This document shows positions 8,618 through 17,540 of a DNA stretch of 60,650 nt, in pieces. The notes under the pieces were generated by a model. That model did not search any database and was not told the origin of the DNA. It was given only the letters and a program-made list of their open reading frames with translations. The translations under genes and the position numbers were made by a program. The stretch comes from CAXBYZ01 sp963980215 (lineage in GTDB: Bacteria; Patescibacteriota; Microgenomatia; UBA1400; CG1-02-47-37). The number at the start of each line of letters is the position of its first letter. The first letter of the stretch is position 1. The stretch lies in the NCBI GenBank assembly GCA_963980215.1, contig CAXBYZ010000003.1, positions 1 through 60,650 on the forward strand, given 5' to 3'.

Positions 8618-10169
8618 TCAAAACTTGCTTACAGTTCTGGCAGGACTGCTTATAGTCTTTATTCCTCTGTACCCTAAAATACCTTTACTAGATGCGCTTC
8701 CCGGCTACAACGTTCGCATTAGACTTGAAGATGTCTTGATATTTATTACCTTCTTCTACTTTGTCACAAAAGTTTTCTTCAAAAAAATTCTTATCACCAG
8801 ATCACCCCTCTTTAAATTAATCACCTTCTATCTATTCATCGGCCTTTTATCAGTCTTATCAGCCATCTTTATTACCAAAACAATATTTCCAGAGTACCTT
8901 CAGGTTGCTAAAATTTTTCTTCATTGGTTTCGCCGCATTGAGTATTTTTCCTTATTTTTTATCTTCTTCTTTGCTTTAAAAAACAAAAAAAACATTAACT
9001 ACTTTCTTGGTTTAATTGGCATAACCGCTTTAGCTGTTTCTATCTATGGTTTTGGTCAAAAATATTTTTATTGGCCAGGTTACTCCACCATGAATCGAGA
9101 ATTTGCCAAGGGAATTCCTGTCTATCTCACTCAACACGCTCGAATTATGTCCACATTTGGTGGTCACTTTGACCTTGCTGCTTACATCATGCTTACCGTT
9201 ATCCCTCTAACCATTATCGGTTTGTTGGCCAAACAAAAATGGATTAAATACACTTCCTTGTTAATTGCCTTTTTTGAGTACTTTATTCTAGTTCTTTCCG
9301 CTTCCAGAACTTCTTGGATTGCTTACATGGTCGGTATTAATGTGGCCCTACTTCTTCTTCTTTTTAAACAAACTAAAAAATTTGTTTTGACTCGATGGCT
9401 TGGAGTTATGTTTGTTAGCATGCTACTTATGATTACCGTAGGAGAGATGTCAGAAAGATTTGCCCACATTTTTAATCTTGATGGTGTCAAAGATTTAGTT
9501 ACTAAACCATTCAAATCTCAACCTCCAGGTAACTATATTTCTATTGATGATGTTTCTTTTGAAGATCAACTAGGTGTTGTAGCTACAGACTCAGACACTC
9601 CTCCAAGTACCACTAAACCAAAACCAAAGGATGTCTACTACGATCCCTACCAAGACCTTCAAGCCAGGTTAGCCACTGGTTCTGCAGAGGAGGCTAGCGC
9701 TGCTGCCAAAATTAACACCGGTTACTCTCAAAATGCCTTAAAGTATGGACTTTCTGCCGGTATTAGACTAGATGCCTTGTGGCCCAACGCCATTAATGGT
9801 TTTAAGAAAAACCCCTTACTTGGCAGCGGTTACTCTACCTTAACAAAGACAAAAGTTTGGGAGTTTACCTATGCTGAATCCACAGACAACGACTACTTAA
9901 GGTTATTGGGAGAAACTGGGCTACTGGGCTTTCTCTCTTATCTAGCCATTTTTGTCAGTATCTTACAAATTCTTTTTAAGAGCTTTAAAAAGACCAAGGA
10001 CTCTCTTTACTACGGAATTTTTGCCGCCTCTATTGCCATCACCATTGGCTTACTGGTCAACGCAATTTATATCGATGTTTTTGAGAGTTCTAAGGTAGCC
10101 TACACCTATTGGTCAATTATTGGTCTATCTCTAGCCTTAAGCTATCTGCTTGAAAAAAATGAGAAATAA
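8592..10169 (+). CDS. O-antigen ligase/polymerase family membrane protein
   Basis: 525-residue polytopic protein with about 10 transmembrane segments. A long hydrophilic, Pro/Asp-rich loop (about residues 305-400) precedes the GSGYSTLTK segment and the last helices. This topology with a large late extracytoplasmic loop is the hallmark of the Wzy/WaaL (PF04932-like) superfamily, which joins or ligates polyprenyl-linked glycans outside the membrane. An AGGGAG Shine-Dalgarno lies upstream of the ATG, within the preceding gene. Ligase versus polymerase cannot be separated from sequence alone. Confidence 0.75.
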   Translation: MKKLLSWLDQNLLTVLAGLLIVFIPLYPKIPLLDALPGYNVRIRLEDVLIFITFFYFVTKVFFKKILITRSPLFKLITFYLFIGLLSVLSAIFITKTIFPEYLQVAKIFLHWFRRIEYFSLFFIFFFALKNKKNINYFLGLIGITALAVSIYGFGQKYFYWPGYSTMNREFAKGIPVYLTQHARIMSTFGGHFDLAAYIMLTVIPLTIIGLLAKQKWIKYTSLLIAFFEYFILVLSASRTSWIAYMVGINVALLLLLFKQTKKFVLTRWLGVMFVSMLLMITVGEMSERFAHIFNLDGVKDLVTKPFKSQPPGNYISIDDVSFEDQLGVVATDSDTPPSTTKPKPKDVYYDPYQDLQARLATGSAEEASAAAKINTGYSQNALKYGLSAGIRLDALWPNAINGFKKNPLLGSGYSTLTKTKVWEFTYAESTDNDYLRLLGETGLLGFLSYLAIFVSILQILFKSFKKTKDSLYYGIFAASIAITIGLLVNAIYIDVFESSKVAYTYWSIIGLSLALSYLLEKNEK

Positions 10170-11574
10170 AATTAGCTTTATCACCATCTCTTTAATTACT
10201 ACTTTAGCTTTTGCTTTAAGGCTGTACAAAATTAACAATCCCATTGGTGATTGGCACTCTTGGCGTCAAGCCGATACCGCCTCAGTTACCAAAGAATTTG
10301 TTAAACACAAAGTCAACTTACTTCTTCCCACCTACCATGACCTATCTTCTATTCCTTCAGGGCAACCAAATCCCAATGGTTATCGAATGGTTGAGTTTCC
10401 AATTTATAATGCTATTACCGCCAAAAGTTACTTATTCTTTCAACATCTCCTCCCTGATTTAAACTTTGATCTTTTTCACCGTCTCACCTCAGTGGTTATT
10501 TCTCTTGGCAGTCTTGTTTATTTATTCTTAATCGTTAAAAATCTTTCAGGCTTACTAACCGCAAATCTTGCTGCTTTTTTCTTTGCCATCTTGCCCTATA
10601 ACGTCTACTACTCTCGGACTATTCTTCCAGAAATACCTTTGGTGTTTTTTACCCTCGCCTTTATCTATCATTTTATTAAATCTAACTATTGGTTAAGTTT
10701 TAGTTTCTTGGCCTTAAGCTTGCTAACTAAACCCTACGCCTTGGTCTTAGCTTTACCCTTATTGTTTTATGCAATTCAAAAACAAAAAATAAAAGTATTT
10801 ACCAATCGTTCACTTTACTTACTTGCAACTTTATCTGTCTTACCATACATAGCATGGCGTCTCTGGATTAAACAATTTCCTTCTGGAATTCCTGCTTATC
10901 TTTGGCTTCTAAACTCAAACAACATTCGCTTTAAAGGCTCGTTTTTCCACTGGATTTTTGCCGAAAGAATTGGCAACTTGATTCTAGGTTATTGGGGTCT
11001 AGTTCTCTTTGGTCTAGGGTTACTTCACCAGAAGATTAAATCATCAAATTACTTTTATTTACTATGGTTTCTTAGTTTATGCATCTACATGACTATCTTT
11101 GCCACTGGTAATGTTCAGCACGACTACTACCAAGTTATCTTAATCCCCATTATCTCAATCTTTTTAGCCAAGGGGTCGGTATTTTTACTTAATCTAGGCA
11201 AAAAAAATCCCATTGCCTATCTTCTTCTGATTACCTCAACTGTTTTTATGTTAGCCTTTAGTTGGTTTAGAGTCAGGGGCTACTTTAACATCAACCACCC
11301 TGAAATTATAAATGCTGGCACCTATGTTGATCAAAACACCCCGAATGACGCAAAAGTTATTGCCCCCTACATGGGAGATACTGCCTTCTTATACCAAACA
11401 AATCGATCTGGCTGGCCAATCGGCGGAGACATCCAAGACAAGATAAAATTAGGGGCTACCCACTACGTGACCACTTCTCAAGACGACGAAGCCAATCATC
11501 TTATTGAGTCTTGCCAGCTAGTCACCAAGACAGATCATTATATAGTCATTAATCTTCAAGGCTGCCAACTATAA
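10159..11574 (+). CDS. GT39-like integral membrane glycosyltransferase
   Basis: 471-residue polytopic protein with about 9-11 hydrophobic segments and the N-terminal extracytoplasmic motif DWHSWRQADTA seen in many bacterial GT39/GT83-type transferases. The ATG at 10159 overlaps the ligase stop by 11 bp. A TTG three codons upstream is an alternative start. This is the second GT-C enzyme of the locus, so two lipid-phosphate-sugar-dependent additions may occur outside the membrane. Donor and acceptor are not identifiable. Confidence 0.72.
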   Translation: MRNKISFITISLITTLAFALRLYKINNPIGDWHSWRQADTASVTKEFVKHKVNLLLPTYHDLSSIPSGQPNPNGYRMVEFPIYNAITAKSYLFFQHLLPDLNFDLFHRLTSVVISLGSLVYLFLIVKNLSGLLTANLAAFFFAILPYNVYYSRTILPEIPLVFFTLAFIYHFIKSNYWLSFSFLALSLLTKPYALVLALPLLFYAIQKQKIKVFTNRSLYLLATLSVLPYIAWRLWIKQFPSGIPAYLWLLNSNNIRFKGSFFHWIFAERIGNLILGYWGLVLFGLGLLHQKIKSSNYFYLLWFLSLCIYMTIFATGNVQHDYYQVILIPIISIFLAKGSVFLLNLGKKNPIAYLLLITSTVFMLAFSWFRVRGYFNINHPEIINAGTYVDQNTPNDAKVIAPYMGDTAFLYQTNRSGWPIGGDIQDKIKLGATHYVTTSQDDEANHLIESCQLVTKTDHYIVINLQGCQL

Positions 11575-11578
11575 CTAT

Positions 11579-12763
11579 ATGAAGATCTTAATGTTAACTC
11601 CATACTTACCTTATCCTCTTCACTCTGGTGGCCAAATCAGAAGTTACAATCTCCTTAAGGATCTATCAAACAAGCATCAAATCACCCTATTTAGCTTTAT
11701 CAGGTCAAGTAACGAAAAAAGGCACATCAAAGAGTTAAAAAAGTTTTGTCATGATGTTAAAGTTTTTAAAAGAAGAAAAGCCTGGGACCCAAGAAACATA
11801 ATTTTATCTGGAGTAACCCTCTACCCTTTCTTGGTATCTATCTATCTATCAAAGAAATTTAAAGATGCTATCAAGAAAGAACTTGAAGACAATCAATACG
11901 ACTTAATTCACGCCGAGACTTTTTATGTTATGCCCAACCTACCAAACCCAGCCAACCTTCCCACTCTACTAGTTGAGCAAACTATCGAGTATGCTGTGTA
12001 TCAACGATACGTCAAAGACTTTAAGTTATTTATCATAAAACCCCTACTCTACTTTGATGTCTTTAAAATAAAATTTTGGGAAAAGTACTACTGGAACAAA
12101 GCTACTCGCTTAGCAGCTATGTCTACTTCAGATAAGTCAATTATGCAAAGATCGGTTAAGGGTAGAAAAGTTAATGTTGTAGCTAACGGGGTCGATGTAG
12201 ACCACTTCAATCAACTAGAGGCCCATCCACCCAAACACCCTACAGTTTTATTTGTGGGTAACTTCAAATGGTTACCAAACAAAGATGCAGTCAAATTTTT
12301 AGTCTCAAAAATTTGGCCACTTATTAAAAAACAAATCCCAACAGCCAAGCTTTGGATTGTTGGCAGAAATCCCACCAACGATATCTTAAAGTTAAATGAA
12401 GACAAAAGTATTTCAGTTACCGGCAGTTTAGATGATATTCGTACTGCCTTTAAATCTTCATCTGTCTTACTGGCTCCAATTAGAAACGGACGGGGGACTA
12501 AGTACAAGGTTTTAGAAGCCATGGCTAGCCAAACCCCAGTAGTTACCACCAAGCTTGGAATAGAAGGTGTTGATGCCCAAGGTTCAGTCTTGATTGCCGA
12601 GAGCGCAAAGGCTTTAGCCGAGAAAACAATAAAAATTCTAACTGATAAAAAACTAGCAAAAAATCTTTCAAAACAAGCTAAAAAAATACTTGACTCCAAG
12701 TACAACTGGAAAGCTATCTCAGAACAACTAGACAATATTTATCTTGAATTAGGAGGTGCCTAA
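11579..12763 (+). CDS. Family 4 glycosyltransferase
   Basis: 394-residue GT4 protein. The N-terminus MKILMLTPYLPYPLHSGGQIR places the acceptor domain first. VANGVDVDHF, VLFVGNFKWLPN and the donor-site block APIRNGRGTKYKVLEAMA follow. The LPYPLHSGG and FKWLPNKDA features match the branch of GT4 found in exopolysaccharide loci. The stop and the next start share one base (TAATG), which indicates translational coupling. Confidence 0.84.
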   Translation: MKILMLTPYLPYPLHSGGQIRSYNLLKDLSNKHQITLFSFIRSSNEKRHIKELKKFCHDVKVFKRRKAWDPRNIILSGVTLYPFLVSIYLSKKFKDAIKKELEDNQYDLIHAETFYVMPNLPNPANLPTLLVEQTIEYAVYQRYVKDFKLFIIKPLLYFDVFKIKFWEKYYWNKATRLAAMSTSDKSIMQRSVKGRKVNVVANGVDVDHFNQLEAHPPKHPTVLFVGNFKWLPNKDAVKFLVSKIWPLIKKQIPTAKLWIVGRNPTNDILKLNEDKSISVTGSLDDIRTAFKSSSVLLAPIRNGRGTKYKVLEAMASQTPVVTTKLGIEGVDAQGSVLIAESAKALAEKTIKILTDKKLAKNLSKQAKKILDSKYNWKAISEQLDNIYLELGGA

Positions 12764-13662
12764 TGGATCTATCAATAATTATAGTCAACTACAAGACTAA
12801 AGACTTAACCATACAAACAATAGACTCTGTCTACAAAGCTGATAAACCTCCTGGAAAACTTGAAGTTTTCCTAATTGATAATGCCTCTAATGACAGCACT
12901 CCAAAGGAAGTCAGAAAAAAATTCCCTCAAGTAAAAGTAATTGAACTCCCGGAGAACCTTGGTTTTGCTGGTGGTAATAATCCTGGCTTAAGAAAAGCTA
13001 AGGGGAGATATCAACTTCTCCTAAACTCAGACACTATCATTGAAAAAGATACCCTGACCACTATGATTAAACTCATGGATAAAGATCCAAAAATTGGCCT
13101 ATCAACTTGTAGGCTTAACTTAGTAAATGGCAAAATTGATCCCGCCTCTCATCGAGGTTTTCCTACTCCCTGGGCATCTCTAACTTACTACACCGGTTTA
13201 GAGAAATTATTTCCTAAATCAAAAATATTTTCTCAATATCATCAGGGTTGGAAAAGTCTAAAAACTACTCATGAAATTGACTGTCCAGTTGGTGCCTTCT
13301 TTTTCATGAGAAAAAAAGCCTTAGATCAGGTAGGCTTGCTAGATGAGCAATTCTTTATGTATGGAGAAGACATTGATTTGGCATACAGGATAAAAGAAGC
13401 TGGTTGGAAGATAGTTTACACTCCGAATACAAAAATTACTCACTTAAAAGGAGCTTCAGGAATTAATAAAAAAGTCAAAGATAAACTCACCCCAGAAGCT
13501 AAGCTTCAGCGCGTTAAAACAACCAAAGCGTTCTTTGAAGCCATGAAGATTTTTTATCAAAAAAACTACAGAAAAAGGTATATCTTTCTACTAAGATGGT
13601 TAGTTTTACTCGGAATTGACTTCTTTAAAGTTATAAAAATAGTAAAAATTAAACTCTCGTGA
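12763..13662 (+). CDS. Family 2 glycosyltransferase (rhamnosyltransferase-like)
   Basis: 299-residue GT2 enzyme, a paralogue of the gene at 7730: DLSIIIVNYKTKDL, LIDNASNDST, PENLGFAGGNN, LLNSDT and FMYGEDIDLAYRIKEAGW in the same order. The AGGAGG Shine-Dalgarno lies in the end of the preceding GT4 gene, 6-7 nt before the ATG. Two copies of this GT2 type suggest two similar linkages in the repeat unit. Confidence 0.84.
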   Translation: MDLSIIIVNYKTKDLTIQTIDSVYKADKPPGKLEVFLIDNASNDSTPKEVRKKFPQVKVIELPENLGFAGGNNPGLRKAKGRYQLLLNSDTIIEKDTLTTMIKLMDKDPKIGLSTCRLNLVNGKIDPASHRGFPTPWASLTYYTGLEKLFPKSKIFSQYHQGWKSLKTTHEIDCPVGAFFFMRKKALDQVGLLDEQFFMYGEDIDLAYRIKEAGWKIVYTPNTKITHLKGASGINKKVKDKLTPEAKLQRVKTTKAFFEAMKIFYQKNYRKRYIFLLRWLVLLGIDFFKVIKIVKIKLS

Positions 13663-13669
13663 AAACATC

Positions 13670-14761
13670 ATGAAAAAGAAAATTATCATTGATGCCCGTT
13701 TTTGGGGACCGTCTCACACAGGTCTTGGTCGGTACTCAAAGTCTCTTGTTAACTCTATAGAAAAGTTAAAACCCAACCTAGACATCACTTTACTTGTAAA
13801 CAAAAAACCACCAACCAGGCTTAAAACTATCCCTGTTTCAGCTAAACCATACTCCATCAAGGAACAACTAGAGATTCCAAAGGTACTAAATACTCACCAA
13901 CCAGATCTAGTTCACTTTCTTCACTTTAACACTCCTTTGTTATATAAAAAGCCTTTCGTAGTTACTATCCATGATCTAATCAAGCATCACTCAACCGGTT
14001 TAAACACTACCACCAGATCTATTTTAACCTATCCGTTCAAGAGGGCAGGATACTTCAAAACTATTAAACACGCTGTTTATCAATCAAAAAACATCCTCAC
14101 CCCATCAACTTGGGTAAAAAAAGACATCTTAAAGCACTACAAGATTGATTCAAGTAAAATCACCGTTACCCCAGAATCGGCTGATCAAGAATACTTTGGG
14201 CAAACTAAATCAAAGTTAATTCCTCCAAAATTCCCTTACCTTATATACATTGGCAATGCCTATCCTCACAAAAACGTTGAAGCTTTAATAAAAGTGATTA
14301 AGCAAACAAACTTAAAACTTGTCATTGTTACTGGTCGAGATATTTTTTACAGTCGTCTAAGAGACCAAATCAGAAAAGAAAAAGCACAAGATTCTATTAA
14401 GATCAAAGGTTTTACCAGCGATCGTGACTTAAAAACACTACTAAAGCACTCACTATCCTTTATTACTGCCTCACTTCTTGAAGGGTTTGGCTTACCTGGC
14501 CTAGAAGCCATGGCTTCAGAAACTATTGTTCTAGCCTCCAACAAAGCTTCTATGCCCGAGGTCTATAAAAACCATGCCATCTACTTTGACCCAACCAACC
14601 AGCAAGATATCATCAATAAAATAAACTATGTTTCAAAGCTAAAGCCATCAACGCGCCAACAGCTAATCAAACAAGCCAAACAACATGCTTCAACATACTC
14701 ATGGGAAAAAACAGCCAAAAAAACTATAAAGGTCTATGAAGATTGCCTTAGTCTACGATAG
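13670..14761 (+). CDS. Family 4 glycosyltransferase
   Basis: 363-residue GT4 protein with IIIDARFWGPSHTGLGRYS at the N-terminus, the VTIHDLIKHH segment, LIYIGNAYPHKN and the EGFGLPGLEAMASE donor motif near residue 268. The DARFWG...GLGRY start is typical of mannosyltransferase-like GT4 enzymes. It overlaps the next gene by 26 bp. Confidence 0.85.
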   Translation: MKKKIIIDARFWGPSHTGLGRYSKSLVNSIEKLKPNLDITLLVNKKPPTRLKTIPVSAKPYSIKEQLEIPKVLNTHQPDLVHFLHFNTPLLYKKPFVVTIHDLIKHHSTGLNTTTRSILTYPFKRAGYFKTIKHAVYQSKNILTPSTWVKKDILKHYKIDSSKITVTPESADQEYFGQTKSKLIPPKFPYLIYIGNAYPHKNVEALIKVIKQTNLKLVIVTGRDIFYSRLRDQIRKEKAQDSIKIKGFTSDRDLKTLLKHSLSFITASLLEGFGLPGLEAMASETIVLASNKASMPEVYKNHAIYFDPTNQQDIINKINYVSKLKPSTRQQLIKQAKQHASTYSWEKTAKKTIKVYEDCLSLR

Positions 14762-15839
14762 GGTTAATAAATTTGGTGGGGCAGAGAGAGTTCTTCAATC
14801 ACTCCATCAAGTTTTTCCACAAGCTCCACTCTACACTGCCGTTTACAACCCAAAAACAGCTCCTTGGGCCAACATCTTTAGTATAAAACCATCTTTTCTT
14901 AATAAATTTCCTTTAGCCAAAACTCACCATGAACTTTATCCTTTATTAACCACTATCGCTTTCGAGTCATTTGACTTAAATGCCTTTGATGTTGTCATTT
15001 CTGTCACTAGTGCCGAAGCCAAATCCATCATAACTCACCCCAAAACTCTTCATCTTTGTTACTGCCTTACTCCAACCAGATATCTTTGGTCTCACCAACA
15101 ACACTACCAAGAAAAGCCAGGCCTAGGTCTTTGGTCTAAGCTTTCAAAGCTAGTCTTTTCATTTACCAAGCCATACTTACAAAAACTAGACTTAGTTACT
15201 TCTCATCGTCCAGACAAATTTATCGCTATCTCAAAAGAAGTAAAAAATCGTATTAAAAAATACTATCACCGGGACTCAAAAGTTATTTATCCACCAGTTA
15301 ACACCACTCAATTTCAATATAAAAAACCAGAAGATTACTACCTTCTAGTTTCTCGACTTACTTCATACAAAAGAGTTGATCTGGCTATCAGAACTTTCAA
15401 TCAACTTGGGGAAAAGTTAGTTATTATTGGATCAGGTAGAGAAATGAAAAACTTAAAAAAGCTTGCAAAATTAAACATCACTTTCTTAGGAAGCGTTAGC
15501 GACTCCAAACTAAAGAATTACTACAGTCGTTGTAGGGCTTTAATCATGCCTCAAGAAGAAGATTTTGGCCTGGTTAGCCTAGAAGCTCAAAGTTCAGGCA
15601 AACCAGTCATTGCTTATGGTAGCGGAGGAGCCAAAGATACTATTATAGAAGAGAAAACTGGATTACTATTTAAAGAGCCTACAGTTGACAGCCTTATGAC
15701 AGCTGTGAAACAATTTACTTCGTTAAATTGGAACCATAAATTAATCCAAGCTCACGCTAAAGAATTTGATATAAAAATATTTAGAAATAAATTTAAAAAT
15801 TTCGTGGAGGCACAATGGCAACTAACAAATCAAACATGA
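14736..15839 (+). CDS. GT4 glycosyltransferase (WbaZ-like, probable mannosyltransferase)
   Basis: 367-residue GT4 protein. The N-terminus IALVYDRVNKFGGAERVL and the segments CYCLTPTRYLW, HRPDKFIAISK and VIYPPVNT are characteristic of WbaZ-like mannosyltransferases. The donor block is PQEEDFGLVSLEAQSSGKPV. It is immediately followed, with a 25-bp overlap, by a mannose-1-phosphate guanylyltransferase gene, which would supply GDP-mannose. Mannose as the donor is therefore a reasonable inference but is not proven. Confidence 0.84.
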   Translation: MKIALVYDRVNKFGGAERVLQSLHQVFPQAPLYTAVYNPKTAPWANIFSIKPSFLNKFPLAKTHHELYPLLTTIAFESFDLNAFDVVISVTSAEAKSIITHPKTLHLCYCLTPTRYLWSHQQHYQEKPGLGLWSKLSKLVFSFTKPYLQKLDLVTSHRPDKFIAISKEVKNRIKKYYHRDSKVIYPPVNTTQFQYKKPEDYYLLVSRLTSYKRVDLAIRTFNQLGEKLVIIGSGREMKNLKKLAKLNITFLGSVSDSKLKNYYSRCRALIMPQEEDFGLVSLEAQSSGKPVIAYGSGGAKDTIIEEKTGLLFKEPTVDSLMTAVKQFTSLNWNHKLIQAHAKEFDIKIFRNKFKNFVEAQWQLTNQT

Positions 15840-16918
15840 AAGCAGTAATTTTTGCAGGGGGGGTTGGCACCAGGATGTGGCCACTAAGCAGAAAATCAAC
15901 ACCCAAGCAGTTTGAAAAAATTGTTGGAGAAAAATCAACCCTTCAATTAAGCATTGATCGTTTGCGACCGGAATTTGATTGGAAAGATATCTACATCTCC
16001 ACAGGTCAACGATATACTCACATTATCAAAAAACAACTCCCCAAAATACCCAAATCAAATATTATTGGTGAACCCGAAATGAAAGATGTTGCCCCAGCAG
16101 TTGGCTACTTAATGGCTATTTTAGCCAAAAAAGCCCCAAATTCACCAGTTATTATTCTCTGGAGTGATCACTTAATGAAGCATGTTAATAGATTCAAAAC
16201 CATTGTTATTAAGGGTGGAGAGTATATTAGAAAAAATACTGATAAATTTTTATTTATTGGTCAAAAACCTAGATTTGCTAATCAAAATCTTGGTTGGATT
16301 GAGTATGGCAAAAAACTTACTAATTTAGATAAATATCAAGTCAGTGAATTCAAATCATGGCATTATCGACCTGATCAAAAAACTGCTGATAAATACTTTA
16401 AGGGTGGGAAACATGCCTGGAATCCAGGTTACTTCATTGTTAATCCAAAGTTTGTATTTGAACAGTACAAAAAACACACCCCCAAGATGTATAAAAAATT
16501 AGCTACCCTGCAAAAAAGTTATGGAAAATTTAACCATAAACGTCAACTAAAAAAAATCTACCCCACTTTTGAAAAAATTAGTTTTGATGATGCCATCTTA
16601 ATGAAAGTACCATCAAAGCAAGCTGTAGTTGTTTCAGCTGATCTTGGCTGGAGTGACATTGGCACCTGGGAGGCATTAAAAGAGGCTTTGCAGAAAAAAC
16701 CAGATGACAACATAACTGAGGGAAAAGTAGTAGCTTTTAACACAAAGAATAGTGTCATTTACAACTTTTCTGATCAACTAGTAACAGGAATTGACCTAGA
16801 TGACATGGTGGTAGTTACTACGGAAGATGCTATTCTGGTATGTCCTCAAAAGTCCATACCTAATATTAAAAAGATGTTAAATACGTTCGACGGAACTGAA
16901 TTAGAAAAGTATCGATAA
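15815..16918 (+). CDS. manC: Mannose-1-phosphate guanylyltransferase
   Basis: 367-residue nucleotidyltransferase that makes GDP-mannose from mannose-1-phosphate and GTP. The signature FAGGVGTRMWPLSRKSTPKQF at residues 12-32 contains the pyrophosphorylase loop. NPGYFIVNPKF and the DLGWSDIGTWEAL motif near residue 270 are diagnostic of the GMP family. It lacks the C-terminal isomerase domain of bifunctional AlgA-type enzymes, so mannose-6-phosphate must be made elsewhere. A GGAGG Shine-Dalgarno precedes the ATG at 15815. Confidence 0.9.
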   Translation: MATNKSNMKAVIFAGGVGTRMWPLSRKSTPKQFEKIVGEKSTLQLSIDRLRPEFDWKDIYISTGQRYTHIIKKQLPKIPKSNIIGEPEMKDVAPAVGYLMAILAKKAPNSPVIILWSDHLMKHVNRFKTIVIKGGEYIRKNTDKFLFIGQKPRFANQNLGWIEYGKKLTNLDKYQVSEFKSWHYRPDQKTADKYFKGGKHAWNPGYFIVNPKFVFEQYKKHTPKMYKKLATLQKSYGKFNHKRQLKKIYPTFEKISFDDAILMKVPSKQAVVVSADLGWSDIGTWEALKEALQKKPDDNITEGKVVAFNTKNSVIYNFSDQLVTGIDLDDMVVVTTEDAILVCPQKSIPNIKKMLNTFDGTELEKYR

Positions 16919-16922
16919 ACCT

Positions 16923-17540
16923 ATGCACCAAGCCATCAAAAGAATAATGGATATTATTATTGCTATTATTTCCATAATAGTATTCTCTCCTGTTTTTATT
17001 ATCATCCCAATCCTCATTTGGTTAGAGAGTGGTTCGCCAATTTTTTATCGCCACAAAAGAATCGGCAAAGACCAAAAACAATTCTGGCTCTACAAATTTA
17101 GAACCATGGTCAAAAACGCTGATGAAGTTCTCTATAAAAAAAATAAAAAATTACTTAAAAAATTCATCAGTCAAGACTGGAAACTAGAAAACGATCCTCG
17201 GATCACCAAACTTGGCCGAATGCTTCGAAACCTTACCATTGATGAATTTCCCCAACTCTATAATGTCTTAAGAGGAGAGATGAGTATTGTTGGTCCAAGA
17301 GCCTACATTCCAAGAGAAATCAAAGCTCAAACTGAAAAATACAAACAAACAAAGCCTTGGATGAAAACAATCTTTAGCGTTAAACCAGGTATCACCGGCC
17401 CCTGGCAAACCTCTGGAAGAAACATTATTTCATTTGACAAGAGAGCCAAAATGGATCTTAATTATGCTAAGCATAATAATATTTGGTGGGATATCTTTAT
17501 TATCCTAAAAACCCCACAAGCTATGCTATCAAAATGGTAA
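16923..17540 (+). CDS. Polyprenyl-phosphate sugar-1-phosphate transferase
   Basis: 205-residue bacterial sugar transferase (PF02397 type: ExoY/WbaP catalytic domain). One N-terminal hydrophobic hairpin (about residues 8-34) is followed by SPIFYRHKRIGKD, WLYKFRTMVKNAD, NDPRITKLGRMLR, TIDEFPQLYNVLRGEMSIVG and KPGITGPWQTSGRN. It starts glycan assembly by moving a hexose-1-phosphate from a nucleotide sugar to undecaprenyl phosphate on the cytoplasmic face. It has the short form without the extra transmembrane helices of full WbaP. Confidence 0.92.
   Translation: MHQAIKRIMDIIIAIISIIVFSPVFIIIPILIWLESGSPIFYRHKRIGKDQKQFWLYKFRTMVKNADEVLYKKNKKLLKKFISQDWKLENDPRITKLGRMLRNLTIDEFPQLYNVLRGEMSIVGPRAYIPREIKAQTEKYKQTKPWMKTIFSVKPGITGPWQTSGRNIISFDKRAKMDLNYAKHNNIWWDIFIILKTPQAMLSKW

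Noticed and set aside
12211..12735. Long antisense open frame (174 codons) within the GT4 gene
   Set aside because: It is fully inside a well-supported gene on the other strand and its translation is low-complexity and Ser-rich, as expected for a shadow frame.
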